DNA from: Methylocystis sp. | GTDB taxonomy: Bacteria; Pseudomonadota; Alphaproteobacteria; Rhizobiales; Beijerinckiaceae | DNA length: 64,000 nt | Reading direction: 5' to 3' | Assembly (NCBI GenBank): GCA_020252485.1 | Contig: JADCCX010000009.1 | Coordinates: 1-64,000 of the forward strand | Part shown: positions 25,389 to 33,834 of the stretch, one piece after another | Layout: each line of letters begins with the position of its first letter | Position numbering within the stretch: the stretch's first letter is position 1 | The notes under the pieces: generated by a model | Databases searched by the model: none | Told to the model about the DNA's origin: nothing | What the model saw: only the letters and a program-made list of their open reading frames with translations | Translations under genes and position numbers: made by a program

Positions 25389-26143
25389 TCGACATCCGCG
25401 GCCTGTCGCTCGCCTTCGAGAGGGATGGTCACCGGACCCTCGTGCTCGACAGTCTCGACCTTTCCATCGCGCGAGGGGCCTTCATCGGCATCGTCGGTGC
25501 GTCGGGCGTCGGCAAATCCACATTGCTGCGTGTGCTCATCGGTCTTGCCAAGGCCAGCGCCGGCGAGGTCACGCTATCGATGCATTCCGGTAAGCGGCAG
25601 CCACTCGCGCTCGTCTTTCAGGATGCACGCCTGTTACCCTGGCGGCGCGTCGTGGACAATGTATCCTTCGGGCTAGAAGGCGGCGGCCTCTCACGGGCTG
25701 AGCGACGGGCCAAGGCGCTCGACGCACTTGGAATCGTCGGTCTCGTGGACCTCGCCGACCGCTGGCCCCATCAGCTCTCCGGCGGCCAGCGCCAGCGCGT
25801 CGCGCTTGCGCGGGCTCTCGCCGTGGAGCCGGAAGTCCTGCTGATGGATGAACCCTTCTCCGCGCTCGATGCCATCACGCGTGAGGGCCTGCAGGATGAA
25901 CTTGTCCGCATCTGGCGCTTGACGGGCAAGACCATCCTTTTCGTCACACATGACATCGAAGAGGCAATCTACCTCGCCGACCGCGTCGTTGTGCTGGCCG
26001 GCGCGCCCGGCCGGCTCGCGGCTGACCATCGCATCGACACTCCCCGGCCGCGCACGCGAAGCACTGAGGCCAGCGCGGATGTCGTCGCAAGCGTGCGCCG
26101 CCATCTGGGTGCTGAGAAGCTCATCGATGGGGCTGCAATCTGA
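25376..26143 (+). CDS. SsuB/TauB-like ABC transporter ATP-binding protein
   Basis: ATG 25376 gives 255 aa; upstream open frame is out of register with any family. Walker A is IVGASGVGKSTLLRVLIGL, the Q-loop region LVFQDARLLPWRRVVDNV, the signature [15 protein letters not shown] and Walker B LLMDEPFSALDA. The LLPWR motif is typical of the sulfonate/taurine/nitrate ATPase group. It completes the importer of the two genes before it. Confidence 0.92.
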   Translation: MESVIDIRGLSLAFERDGHRTLVLDSLDLSIARGAFIGIVGASGVGKSTLLRVLIGLAKASAGEVTLSMHSGKRQPLALVFQDARLLPWRRVVDNVSFGLEGGGLSRAERRAKALDALGIVGLVDLADRWPHQLSGGQRQRVALARALAVEPEVLLMDEPFSALDAITREGLQDELVRIWRLTGKTILFVTHDIEEAIYLADRVVVLAGAPGRLAADHRIDTPRPRTRSTEASADVVASVRRHLGAEKLIDGAAI

Positions 26144-26274
26144 GAGGAATCAATTGCTCCACTGCACAGCGCAGTCGGCAGGCGCTTTCTGGAAGTGGCC
26201 CAAGTTCGACAAGCCATTTCATTGCGGCGGCAGCCCATGTGCCCCTATCCTCGGTTCAGCAGGAGGCGTTTTTG

Positions 26275-26511
26275 ATGAGTGATCTTGACTCAACATTCAG
26301 CTCGGCTGGCAAGCCCGTCACCCGGTTCACGTCAGGCTTCGCCGACCTCTGGCGTTTTCTGACCCGGCCCGCATCAGCAGACTTTCGACCCGATACGACA
26401 TCAATCGAGCCGGACGTCGATCCGCGCGACGATGATGACAAGGTCCACGGCGCACGTGATCGGGACAAGGTTCATCCGCTCGGCGACGGGTTCAATCTGC
26501 ACCATTTCTGA
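26275..26511 (+). CDS. Hypothetical 78-aa charged protein
   Basis: ATG 26275 is preceded by AGGAGG at a good distance, which supports translation. The protein is hydrophilic, with an aspartate-rich stretch (DVDPRDDDDKVHGARDRDKV) and a histidine end (NLHHF). No family is recognised. It follows the SsuB-like gene by 131 bp and precedes a converging metQ terminator. Confidence 0.5.
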   Translation: MSDLDSTFSSAGKPVTRFTSGFADLWRFLTRPASADFRPDTTSIEPDVDPRDDDDKVHGARDRDKVHPLGDGFNLHHF

Positions 26512-26544
26512 CGCCGCCTGCCTTGGCGAGGTTTGCTGAAACGG

Positions 26545-26575
26545 AAAAAGGCCCGGACACGCAAGTGTCCGGGCC
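26545..26575 (-). terminator. Rho-independent terminator after metQ
   Basis: A perfect 11-bp stem (GGCCCGGACAC at 26550-26560, GTGTCCGGGCC at 26565-26575) with a GCAA loop ends on the reverse strand in a TTTTT run. It would stop the metNIQ operon. The stem could also slow forward transcription from the hypothetical gene, though no T-run follows that way. Confidence 0.85.
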
Positions 26576-26618
26576 AAGTTGCGTCAGCGGGAGGAGCGTG
26601 CTGACGCCTGGAGGAAAC

Positions 26619-27422
26619 TTACCAGCTCGGCAGAACCGAGCCCTTGAAGCGCGCGAGCACGAACTCTTTCACTTCCGGTGAGCGGTAGACATCCACGAGC
26701 GTCTTGACCCAAGGCTTGTCCTTGTCCTGCTCGCGCACGGCAATGAGGTTCACATACGGCCCCTTGGGGTCCTCGCGCAGGATCGCAGAAGTCGGCTCGA
26801 TCTTGGCCTCGACTGCAAAATTCGTGTTGATGGCCGCAGCCGCCACGTCGGGCAGCGAGCGGGCGGTCTGCGCCGCATCGATCTCGACGATGCGCAGCCG
26901 CTTGGGGTTCTCGATAATGTCAGCGACCGTCGGCCGGTAGCCCACGCCGTCCTTCAGCTTGATCACGCCCTTGTCGCGCAGAAGCAGCAGAGAGCGTCCG
27001 CCATTGGTCGGGTCGTTCTGGATGGCGATGGTGGCCCCGTTCGGCACCTCATCCCAGCTCTTGTGCTTTGATGAGTAGATGCCGAGCGGGAAGTTCACGG
27101 TGAGGCCAACACTGACCAGCTTGTAGCCTCGATCCTTGATCTGGTTGTCGAGATAGGGCTGGTTCTGGAAGGAATTGGCCTCAAGCTCACCGGCATGCAG
27201 CGCCGCATTCGGCACGACGAAGTCCGAGAACTCGGTGATCTTGATGTCAAGCCCCTGCTTCGCGGCCAGCGGCTTCAAGAACTCGAGGATCTGCGCGTGG
27301 GGGCCGGGCGTGACGCCGATGCGGATCGGCTGGAGGGTCTGGGCGCTTGCAGGCGACGCGGCCAGAAGGGCGGCTGCGCCAGCGGCGAGAAGCAGCCTGC
27401 GGGTCAGTGTTGCATTGCTCAT
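26619..27422 (-). CDS. metQ: Methionine ABC transporter substrate-binding protein
   Basis: A 267-aa NlpA/MetQ-type protein. The signal is RRLLLAAGAAALLAASPASA without an obvious lipobox cysteine, so it is probably free in the periplasm. Core motifs are IRIGVTPGPHAQILEFLKPL, LHAGELEANSFQNQPYLDNQ and IAIQNDPTNGGRSLLLL. It binds methionine for MetNI. It is the last gene of the reverse operon metN-metI-metQ. Confidence 0.94.
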   Translation of the reverse strand: MSNATLTRRLLLAAGAAALLAASPASAQTLQPIRIGVTPGPHAQILEFLKPLAAKQGLDIKITEFSDFVVPNAALHAGELEANSFQNQPYLDNQIKDRGYKLVSVGLTVNFPLGIYSSKHKSWDEVPNGATIAIQNDPTNGGRSLLLLRDKGVIKLKDGVGYRPTVADIIENPKRLRIVEIDAAQTARSLPDVAAAAINTNFAVEAKIEPTSAILREDPKGPYVNLIAVREQDKDKPWVKTLVDVYRSPEVKEFVLARFKGSVLPSW

Positions 27423-27471
27423 GTCATGTTCCTTTCGAGTTCAGGTTGGGTGTGAGGAAGGAATGCCGGCG

Positions 27472-28137
27472 TCAGGCGTGACGCAGGCGCTTGTTCAGGC
27501 GGCGCGCGAGCGCATCGCCGAAGGTCTGGACGGACTGGACGAGGATCACGAGCACGGCGACGACAATGGCCATGACCTCGGGCATGAAGCGTTGGTAGCC
27601 GTAGCGGATGCCAAGATCGCCCAGACCCCCGCCGCCGACCGCCCCGACCATGGCGGAGAAGCCGAGCAGGCTGACCGCTGCGAGCGTCAGGCCGAGCACG
27701 ATGGCCGGAAGCGCCTCCGGGACCAGGACCTTGCGGACAATCTGCAGCGGCGTCGCACCCATGGCGCGGGCAGCTTCTACCAGCCCTTGATCGACCTCGC
27801 GGATCGCCCCTTCGACGATCCGCGCGATGAACGGCGTCGCGGCCACCGTCAGCGGAACGATCGCCGCTGCCGTGCCGATCGAGGTGCCGGCGATCAGCCG
27901 CGTGAATGGCACGATGGCGACCACCAGGATGATGAAGGGCGTCGAGCGCGTGATATTGACCACGACACCGAGCACCGTGTTCAGCGCCGGTGCGGGGAAA
28001 AGCTCGTCCCGCTTGCTGGTGGCCAGGAACACCCCAAGCGGCAGGCCGAACAACGTGCCAAGCCCGCCGGCAACGAGAACCATATGCAGCGTATCGATGG
28101 TGGCTTCAATGATGATGCGGATCAGTTCAGGCGACAT
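27472..28137 (-). CDS. metI: Methionine ABC transporter permease
   Basis: The start at 28137 gives 221 aa, the normal MetI length. Motifs are TLHMVLVAGGLGTLFGLPLG, NITRSTPFIILVVAIVPFTR and the EAA loop VDQGLVEAARAMGATPLQIV. The membrane pore of the methionine importer. It overlaps metN by 11 nt. Confidence 0.95.
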   Translation of the reverse strand: MSPELIRIIIEATIDTLHMVLVAGGLGTLFGLPLGVFLATSKRDELFPAPALNTVLGVVVNITRSTPFIILVVAIVPFTRLIAGTSIGTAAAIVPLTVAATPFIARIVEGAIREVDQGLVEAARAMGATPLQIVRKVLVPEALPAIVLGLTLAAVSLLGFSAMVGAVGGGGLGDLGIRYGYQRFMPEVMAIVVAVLVILVQSVQTFGDALARRLNKRLRHA

Positions 28138-29311
28138 CGGAGACCTCCTCGCAGGGCGAGCGTGCAGGCATGGCCGGGGGAGCTGCGATGAAGCCAAGCT
28201 GCTCGACGCGGAGCCCAAGCACATGAAGCGCTGCCAGCGTGGCGCCCAGGGAGGCGATGTCACCGGGAGCCGCGACGATCAGGCTGCCGAACGGCTGCTC
28301 GCCGATGGCATCGATCCGCCCGGCGAGAATGTTGATATCGAGGCCAAGCGTGGTGCTCAGGCGGCTGATGACGGGTGTAGCCGCGTGCGGACCTGCAAAG
28401 CCGATGCGCAGCACGGCGAGGCTTGCCGGGAAGGGCTCGGATCGCAGCGCGGCGCGCAGATGTGCGGGAAGCTCGACACTGGTGACGCCTTCGACGAAGC
28501 GCGCGGTCGTGGCGTGCGCGGGCCGGGTGAGAACGTCGAAGACAGGCCCCGCCTCGATGATCCGGCCGTCCTCGATCACCGCGACCTCGTCGCAGATCTC
28601 CTTGATGACCGGAATTTCATGCGTGATCAGCAGGATGGTGACGCCAAGCTCGCGATTGATGCGCTTGAGGAGCTGGAGGATGGACCGGGTCGTATCGGGG
28701 TCGAGAGCCGATGTCGCTTCGTCGCACAGCAAAATCGCCGGCTCGGTGGCAAGCGCCCGCGCAATGCCGACTCTCTGCTTTTGGCCGCCTGAGAGCTCCG
28801 CCGGATAGCGCAACCGCTTGTCGGTCAGGCCCACCAACTCCAGCAGCTTCGTGACGCGTGTCTCGATCTCACCGCGCGAAACGCCGGCAATCTCCAGCGG
28901 CAGCGCAATGTTGTCGAAGGCCGTGCGCGAGGAAAGCAGGTTGAAGTGCTGGAAGATCATACCGATCCGGCGCCGCTCGCGCCGCCAACCGGATTCGTCG
29001 AGCGCGGTGACGTCCCGCCCGAACAGGGCGATGCGCCCGCGTGTCGGCCGCTCCAGCCCGTTGACCAGGCGGATCAGGGTTGACTTACCGGCGCCCGAGG
29101 GGCCGATCACGCCAAGGATGCGCCCTCGGGGCACCGCCAGATGAATGTCGTGCAGCGCAGAAACCTCTGCTGCGCCGTCTCGCGCTGCGTAGGTCTTGCC
29201 AACGCCCGCGAGCGTGATTGCGGCTTCCTCACGCCGGGCGTCTTGGGGGACGGAAGCGAGCTTGGTGGCGCCATCCAGCGACGCCGATGACAGGGCGACG
29301 GCGGCGGTCAT
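28127..29311 (-). CDS. metN: Methionine ABC transporter ATP-binding protein
   Basis: The protein is 394 aa, longer than the usual ~345 because of an N-terminal extension of ~30 residues before ITLAGVGKTY. Walker A is VIGPSGAGKSTLIRLVNGL, the signature LSGGQKQRVGIARAL and Walker B LLCDEATSALDP. A C-terminal NIL ligand-sensing domain (from about residue 285) allows trans-inhibition by methionine. The start overlaps a small upstream gene. Confidence 0.95.
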   Translation of the reverse strand: MTAAVALSSASLDGATKLASVPQDARREEAAITLAGVGKTYAARDGAAEVSALHDIHLAVPRGRILGVIGPSGAGKSTLIRLVNGLERPTRGRIALFGRDVTALDESGWRRERRRIGMIFQHFNLLSSRTAFDNIALPLEIAGVSRGEIETRVTKLLELVGLTDKRLRYPAELSGGQKQRVGIARALATEPAILLCDEATSALDPDTTRSILQLLKRINRELGVTILLITHEIPVIKEICDEVAVIEDGRIIEAGPVFDVLTRPAHATTARFVEGVTSVELPAHLRAALRSEPFPASLAVLRIGFAGPHAATPVISRLSTTLGLDINILAGRIDAIGEQPFGSLIVAAPGDIASLGATLAALHVLGLRVEQLGFIAAPPAMPARSPCEEVSDVA

Positions 29312-29571
29312 GACGCGCGCCCTGCAAGGCGCTCGGCCTTACTGACAATTGCCCCAGCCCCGGTGGGGTGCGCTTTGCCAGGAAGGATCGTTTTTCCACG
29401 CAAGATATCGGAGGCGTGGCGCTCTGCCTGGTGCGGGCGGCTGAAGGCGCGACCCTCGAGCGCCCTGACGCGGGGATCGCTGGCCACGAAGCGGAAATCG
29501 CCGGCAGAGGCGAGACGAACAAGAACACCGACGGCGAGATCGCCGACTTCGATGATATAGGACTGGGACAT
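29308..29571 (-). CDS. Hypothetical 87-aa protein ahead of metN
   Basis: ATG at 29571 (the frame stays open to 29,814). The stop overlaps the metN start by 4 nt, pointing to translational coupling. The protein reads SYIIEVGDLAVGVLVRLASA, then DFRFVASDPRVRALEGRAFS, and resembles small uncharacterised alphaproteobacterial proteins, but I cannot name a family. It is probably the first gene of the methionine transport operon. Confidence 0.6.
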   Translation of the reverse strand: MSQSYIIEVGDLAVGVLVRLASAGDFRFVASDPRVRALEGRAFSRPHQAERHASDILRGKTILPGKAHPTGAGAIVSKAERLAGRAS

Positions 29572-30129
29572 GATGCTGTACGCCGCGCTCGCACGGCTCT
29601 CCGGATTGCTGGACACTGCTGAAAGGGACGAACTGCTGGCGCCGCTCAGGAGCAGCGACAGCCCTGTCCGCAGGCCGGAGGCATGCTGCTGAAGGGGGTG
29701 GGCAGAAAGATGATCGTCATGGCTCGCTCGCTCGTCGTTGGGAGCCCACGTCGCGAAATCCTCGCTGCCGTGGCGCTTTAGCATTTGGTGACGCGGTGCA
29801 AGCTGCTCGCTCAAATCCCCGCGACGGTTTGTGGCCGTGGTGTCAACATGCCATCGGCGCTGGCGCTGCGCAAGAAAATACGTTCGCTAAAAAGAACAGG
29901 TGATCGAGAAAAAACTTCCCCAGATCCGCTGTTTGGTAGCTCGATTTTCGATGATGGCGCGAAGCATAAGGGCATATTCTTGAGGAAATAGAACATTTTT
30001 TCTCTTTTCTGCACATTCCTGACATTTCGCGTGACTCAGCGGTTAAACCAGAGATAATTGTTCGTAATACAGGACGATGCGGCATGGCGGGCGTGACCCG
30101 ACATCGCCGGGCACAACGGGGCAGACACT
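29572..30129. other. Divergent intergenic region between the metN and metZ operons
   Basis: This 558-bp stretch contains the two diverging promoters. It is AT-richer around 29,870-30,070. I looked for a SAM-II-type aptamer ahead of metZ and did not find the conserved core. No confident operator was identified. Confidence 0.5.
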
Positions 30130-31329
30130 TTGGCTGACGACATTCGACCGCGCGTACTTGTGCGACATCCGGAGACCGAGCTCGTGCACGCCGGTCAGAT
30201 CAGGTCCCAGTTCGGCGAAACCTCAGAGGCGCTGTTCCTGACACAGGGGCATGTCTACGACAGTGCCGAGCAATGCGAGGCGCGTTTCCTCGGCAAGGAT
30301 CCTGGCTTCATCTACGCCCGCTTCTCCAATCCCACCGTGCAAATGTTCGAGCAGCGCATGGCAGCGCTTGAGGGAGCCGAGAGCGCCCGCGCGACAGCCA
30401 CAGGAATGGCTGCGGTGACTGCGGCGTTGATGGGCGTCGTCAGCGCGGGCGATCATGTCGTCGCGGCGCGCGCGCTGTTCGGCTCATGCCGCTATGTCGT
30501 CGAGGAGCACCTGCCGCGCTTCGGCGTGGCCTCCACGCTGGTCGACGGGACGAACCTTCACGAATGGCGCGCCGCTATCCGGCCGAACACGAAGGCGCTG
30601 TTCCTTGAAAGCCCGGCCAATCCGACGCTGGAGGTGATCGACATCGCAGCAGTGGCCCAGATCGCGAAGATGGCTGACGCAAAGCTGATCGTCGACAACG
30701 TCTTCGCCACGCCGCTTTGGCAGAAGCCGCTGACGCTCGGCACCGATTGCGTGGTCTATTCCGCAACCAAGCACATCGATGGACAGGGCCGCTGCCTTGG
30801 CGGCGTGATCCTCGCTTCAGAAGACTTCATTCAGAAGCACGTGCACACCTTGCTCCGGCAGACGGGGCCGGCCATGTCGCCTTTCAACGCCTGGGTGCTG
30901 CTGAAGGGGCTTGAGACGCTGCCCCTGCGAGTCCGCCGGCAGACAGAGAGCGCGGCCCGCATTGCGGACTGGCTGGCGCAGCATCCAAAAGTGCGAAAGC
31001 TCATCTATCCCGGCCGCAAGGACCACCCACAGGCCGACGTGATCGCGCGGCAGATGTCCGGCGCGTCCACGCTGATCGCGCTGGAGGTCGACGGCGGCAA
31101 GGCCGGCGCCTTCCGCTTCCTGAATGCGCTCGCGCTGTTCCGGATCTCGAACAACCTCGGCGACGCCAAGAGCCTCGCCGTTCATCCCGCCACGACGACG
31201 CATCAGCGCTTCACGCCGGAGGTGAGGGCGGCGATGGGCGTTGGCGACGGGCTCGCACGCCTTTCCATCGGACTGGAGCATCCCGACGACCTGATCGCGG
31301 ATCTGGAGCAGGCGCTGGCTCTGGTTTGA
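30130..31329 (+). CDS. metZ: O-succinylhomoserine sulfhydrylase
   Basis: The TTG start at 30130 gives 399 aa, the usual MetZ length. It is a PLP enzyme of the Cys/Met metabolism family: the lysine is in YSATKHIDGQGRCLGG (Lys214), and other hallmarks are FIYARFSNPTVQMFEQRMAA and ESPANPTLEVIDIAA. The HIDGQGR variant is typical of MetZ rather than MetB or MetC. It joins sulfide directly to O-succinylhomoserine to give homocysteine, thus using the product of cysI. Confidence 0.92.
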   Translation: MADDIRPRVLVRHPETELVHAGQIRSQFGETSEALFLTQGHVYDSAEQCEARFLGKDPGFIYARFSNPTVQMFEQRMAALEGAESARATATGMAAVTAALMGVVSAGDHVVAARALFGSCRYVVEEHLPRFGVASTLVDGTNLHEWRAAIRPNTKALFLESPANPTLEVIDIAAVAQIAKMADAKLIVDNVFATPLWQKPLTLGTDCVVYSATKHIDGQGRCLGGVILASEDFIQKHVHTLLRQTGPAMSPFNAWVLLKGLETLPLRVRRQTESAARIADWLAQHPKVRKLIYPGRKDHPQADVIARQMSGASTLIALEVDGGKAGAFRFLNALALFRISNNLGDAKSLAVHPATTTHQRFTPEVRAAMGVGDGLARLSIGLEHPDDLIADLEQALALV

Positions 31330-31373
31330 TCCACGACAAGGCGTACGTGGCCCGTTCGGTGTCATTGGGCTTC

Positions 31374-31964
31374 ATGTCGCTGACGCTGGTTGCTGGTCTG
31401 ATCATCCTGTTTGCGGCCCCCGGGCCGACCAACGCGCTTCTGTTCGCCGCGGGTGCGGATGGCGGCGTGCGGCACGGCTTCGCGTTTGCCGGCGCTGTCG
31501 CAACGGGTTACGTCGCGGCCGTGTTGATGCTCGGCATACTCGCCGCGCCGCTTTTGATTGCTGCGCCGCCATTGGTTGAAGCGCTGCGGCTGGCCGCCTC
31601 GGTCTATCTGGCCGCAATAGCCTGGCGCATGTGGGGAAGCACAGTTGGAGAGACCTCCAGCGGCAAGACCACCGTCATTTCGCCGACCGGGATCGCGGTC
31701 GCAACGCTGCTCAATCCCAAGGGGCTGATCATCACGCTGACGCTTCTGCCGCCGGAGACGTTCGGTTCCATGCCAAAGGCATTCGTGGCGCTTGCCTTGA
31801 TTGCTGTGTTCTCCGCTGCCGCCGGAGCGTTATGGCTGTTGCTGGGGGCCCATGCCAGCCGAACTCTGCGGAGAGCGGGCGGCAGGCGCCTCGCCAACCG
31901 TGGTTCAGCTGCCATCCTCGGTGCCTTCGCGGCAGCGCTCGCTGCGTCGGCGCTGGCGGGCTGA
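31374..31964 (+). CDS. LysE/RhtB-family amino acid exporter
   Basis: ATG 31374 gives 196 aa starting MSLTLVAGLIILFAAPGPTN, the usual LysE start with the conserved PGP. Alternative starts at 31326 (TTG, overlapping the metZ stop) and 31360 (GTG) are possible. Six hydrophobic segments fit the family, and NPKGLIITLTLLP is the conserved second-half motif. Placed after metZ, it may export homocysteine, cysteine or methionine-related compounds; substrate is a guess. Confidence 0.85.
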   Translation: MSLTLVAGLIILFAAPGPTNALLFAAGADGGVRHGFAFAGAVATGYVAAVLMLGILAAPLLIAAPPLVEALRLAASVYLAAIAWRMWGSTVGETSSGKTTVISPTGIAVATLLNPKGLIITLTLLPPETFGSMPKAFVALALIAVFSAAAGALWLLLGAHASRTLRRAGGRRLANRGSAAILGAFAAALAASALAG

Positions 31965-31966
31965 GC

Positions 31967-32827
31967 TCAGCCCTTCTCGACAGGCCGCGTCGCGTCCTGG
32001 GTCCAGTCGGTCATCGAGCCATCGTAGAGACGCACTTCCCCGTGGCCAAGCAGTTCGGAGAGGGCAAACCAGTTCAGCGCGGCTGTGTGGCCCGTGTTGC
32101 AATAGGAGATGACCGGCCTTTCCAGAAAATCGGCGAAAGACCGCTCAAGGTCTGCTTTTGGCTTCAGCCCATGCCTCGCCACATCGAAGAGATCAGCGTA
32201 ATCGCGCGAGACCGCCCCCGGCAACCGGCCGGCGCGCAGCGCTTCCGGCGCCTTCTCCCGGCCCTCGAAATAGCTTGCCGACCGGGCGTCGACAAAAGCG
32301 GTGTTCCCACTGGTCAGCGCGGCTTCAGCGTGAACAGTTGTGGCCCGAAAAATCTCCTGCAGCGATATCGGGTAGGGTCCAGCCGGTTCGGGTTCACGCC
32401 ATCCCGTCTCGACAGGCCTCGCCGGATCGGCGCTCCAGCCGATGAAGCCGCCGTCGAGGATCGAGACCGCTTCATGCCCGACAGTCCGCATCGTCCAATA
32501 GACACGGGCGGAAGCCGCAAGGTCATTTGCACTCGTGCCGGCAGGGACAATCACCACGCTGTGATCGGGCCGAACGCCCAGCCGGGCCAGAAGCAGGGAC
32601 AGATGTTCGACCGGAGGCAGCAGGCCGGGCGCACCGCCGATACGCGCGCGCCAGCCGTCGGCGGCGTAGTCGCTGTAGACCGCGCCAGGGACATGGCCGG
32701 CCTCGTAAGTCGCCCGGCCACCATCAACTGCCAGCCGAACGTCGAGGACCAGCAACCCAGGCTCACCAAGCCGCGCCGCCAGCGCGCTGGGTCCCACGAG
32801 AGGCCCCATGCCGCCAGTCGCATTCAT
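31967..32827 (-). CDS. sseA: Rhodanese-type sulfurtransferase (SseA-like)
   Basis: The start at 32827 gives 286 aa with two rhodanese domains. The first, inactive domain runs LLVLDVRLAVDGGRATYEAG to ILDGGFIGW. The second carries the catalytic cysteine in SYCNTGHTA (Cys243). The loop CNTGHT is neither the CGSGVT of 3-mercaptopyruvate nor the CRKGVT of thiosulfate transferases. No strong signal peptide is seen, so it probably acts in the cytoplasm. It is the last gene of the reduced-sulfur operon. Confidence 0.9.
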   Translation of the reverse strand: MNATGGMGPLVGPSALAARLGEPGLLVLDVRLAVDGGRATYEAGHVPGAVYSDYAADGWRARIGGAPGLLPPVEHLSLLLARLGVRPDHSVVIVPAGTSANDLAASARVYWTMRTVGHEAVSILDGGFIGWSADPARPVETGWREPEPAGPYPISLQEIFRATTVHAEAALTSGNTAFVDARSASYFEGREKAPEALRAGRLPGAVSRDYADLFDVARHGLKPKADLERSFADFLERPVISYCNTGHTAALNWFALSELLGHGEVRLYDGSMTDWTQDATRPVEKG

Positions 32828-33039
32828 GCCAGGCTCCCGTTGCTGACGGGGTACGGCATGTCCGCTGTCGTGCCCACCTGGATCGAGACCAGAAGGCCGT
32901 CGAGAGCCATGACATGGCCACTGCCGGTCTCGCCCGGAAACGCCATACCCTCTATGTGCCTGGTGCGTGCGTCCATGCCGACTTGTCCGTTGCTCGCCCT
33001 TGCGCATCCGTAAACCGGACGTGTGCGATGCGCCAGCAT
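32824..33039 (-). CDS. Hypothetical 71-aa protein between soxZ and the sulfurtransferase
   Basis: ATG at 33039 is 16 nt after the soxZ stop, and the stop overlaps the sulfurtransferase start by 4 nt. The spacing suggests a translated gene. The sequence has MDARTRHIEGMAFPGETGSG followed by HVMALDGLLVSIQVG, faintly like the N-terminal strand pair of OsmC proteins, but far too short for a full one. It may be a truncated gene or a genuine small protein. Confidence 0.4.
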   Translation of the reverse strand: MLAHRTRPVYGCARASNGQVGMDARTRHIEGMAFPGETGSGHVMALDGLLVSIQVGTTADMPYPVSNGSLA

Positions 33040-33055
33040 GGCATTGCCGCCAGAT

Positions 33056-33382
33056 TCAGGAGCTCAAACGGATCGGGGTTCTGGTCCTTGCGAGAGCCTG
33101 CCCATTGTCTCCGGTCCAGGTGCAGACCAGTTCGGCGGACTTCTCGATCCGTACATGGAAGGTGAGCGCTGGATTGGCAGCGGTACCATTGGCGAAACGC
33201 GCTGCGAACACCTGTTCGCCATCAAGACTGGCCGTGAAGCGGGAGAGCATGTTGCGCGGGATTGGCTGGCCACGCGCGTCGCGCCGCAGTCCGGTCTCCA
33301 TGGGATGGTCGATCAACGTGCGGACCTCGATGATCTCGCCTGCCTTTGCGGCAGCCGGAACCCGAATGCGTGGGGTGCTCAT
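33056..33382 (-). CDS. soxZ: Thiosulfate-oxidation carrier subunit SoxZ
   Basis: The start at 33382 gives 108 aa. The immunoglobulin-like fold motifs are VPAAAKAGEIIEVRTLIDHP, METGLRRDARGQPIPRNML and LVCTWTGDNGQ, all standard for SoxZ. SoxZ forms a heterodimer with SoxY, and the two genes overlap by 4 nt. The sox enzymes SoxXA, SoxB and SoxCD are not in the window. Confidence 0.93.
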   Translation of the reverse strand: MSTPRIRVPAAAKAGEIIEVRTLIDHPMETGLRRDARGQPIPRNMLSRFTASLDGEQVFAARFANGTAANPALTFHVRIEKSAELVCTWTGDNGQALARTRTPIRLSS

Positions 33383-33834
33383 GTCAGGCAGCCCCCGACC
33401 GAAACCTTGACATCGACCGACGTGCTCCAGACCGTCCCGTCGCTCCACTCGGCGAAGGCCAAGAGCTGCTGGCCTTCGGCCAGCCGGATGCGCGTGGTGA
33501 CAACGGCGGTTCCGCTGGCGGGGCTGAGCTCGAAGCTGGCGACGCCGGGGGTCGGGTTGCGTGTTGCCACCAGATGCAGGGCCGTGACGTGGCGCTCGCG
33601 CGTCAGGGCGCCTTCAACGCCCAGCGTTACAGGCACCTGAGCCCCGTTCTCCGCTGTTTCCGGAGCCGTCAGCCGGATGCCGCTGCCGGCCGCCTTGCGT
33701 CCGGCCAGGATGCGGTCGACTGCCGCCGCGACATCACTCGTGAGATCCACCGCGCGCGCAGGGCAGGCGACGAGCGCCAGCGCCCCGGCCGTGAAGCTGC
33801 GCCGCGACAGAAGGCCTTGCGCATGCATCGTCAT
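33379..33834 (-). CDS. soxY: Thiosulfate-oxidation carrier subunit SoxY
   Basis: The start at 33834 gives 151 aa. A twin-arginine signal (LSRRSFTAGALALVACPARA) directs it to the periplasm. The swinging-arm cysteine is near the C-terminus, in VGGCLT, whereas the well-studied SoxY ends GGCGG. The cysteine is kept but its C-terminal neighbours differ. It carries sulfur as an adduct on that cysteine. Overlaps fccB and soxZ by 4 nt each. Confidence 0.92.
   Translation of the reverse strand: MTMHAQGLLSRRSFTAGALALVACPARAVDLTSDVAAAVDRILAGRKAAGSGIRLTAPETAENGAQVPVTLGVEGALTRERHVTALHLVATRNPTPGVASFELSPASGTAVVTTRIRLAEGQQLLAFAEWSDGTVWSTSVDVKVSVGGCLT

Noticed and set aside
29572-30129. Possible SAM-II-type riboswitch upstream of metZ
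   Set aside because: Alphaproteobacterial metZ and metA genes often have one. Fragments such as CGCGTGACTCAGCGGTTAAA near 30,030 hint at it, but the conserved pseudoknot core is not there and no paired arms fit.
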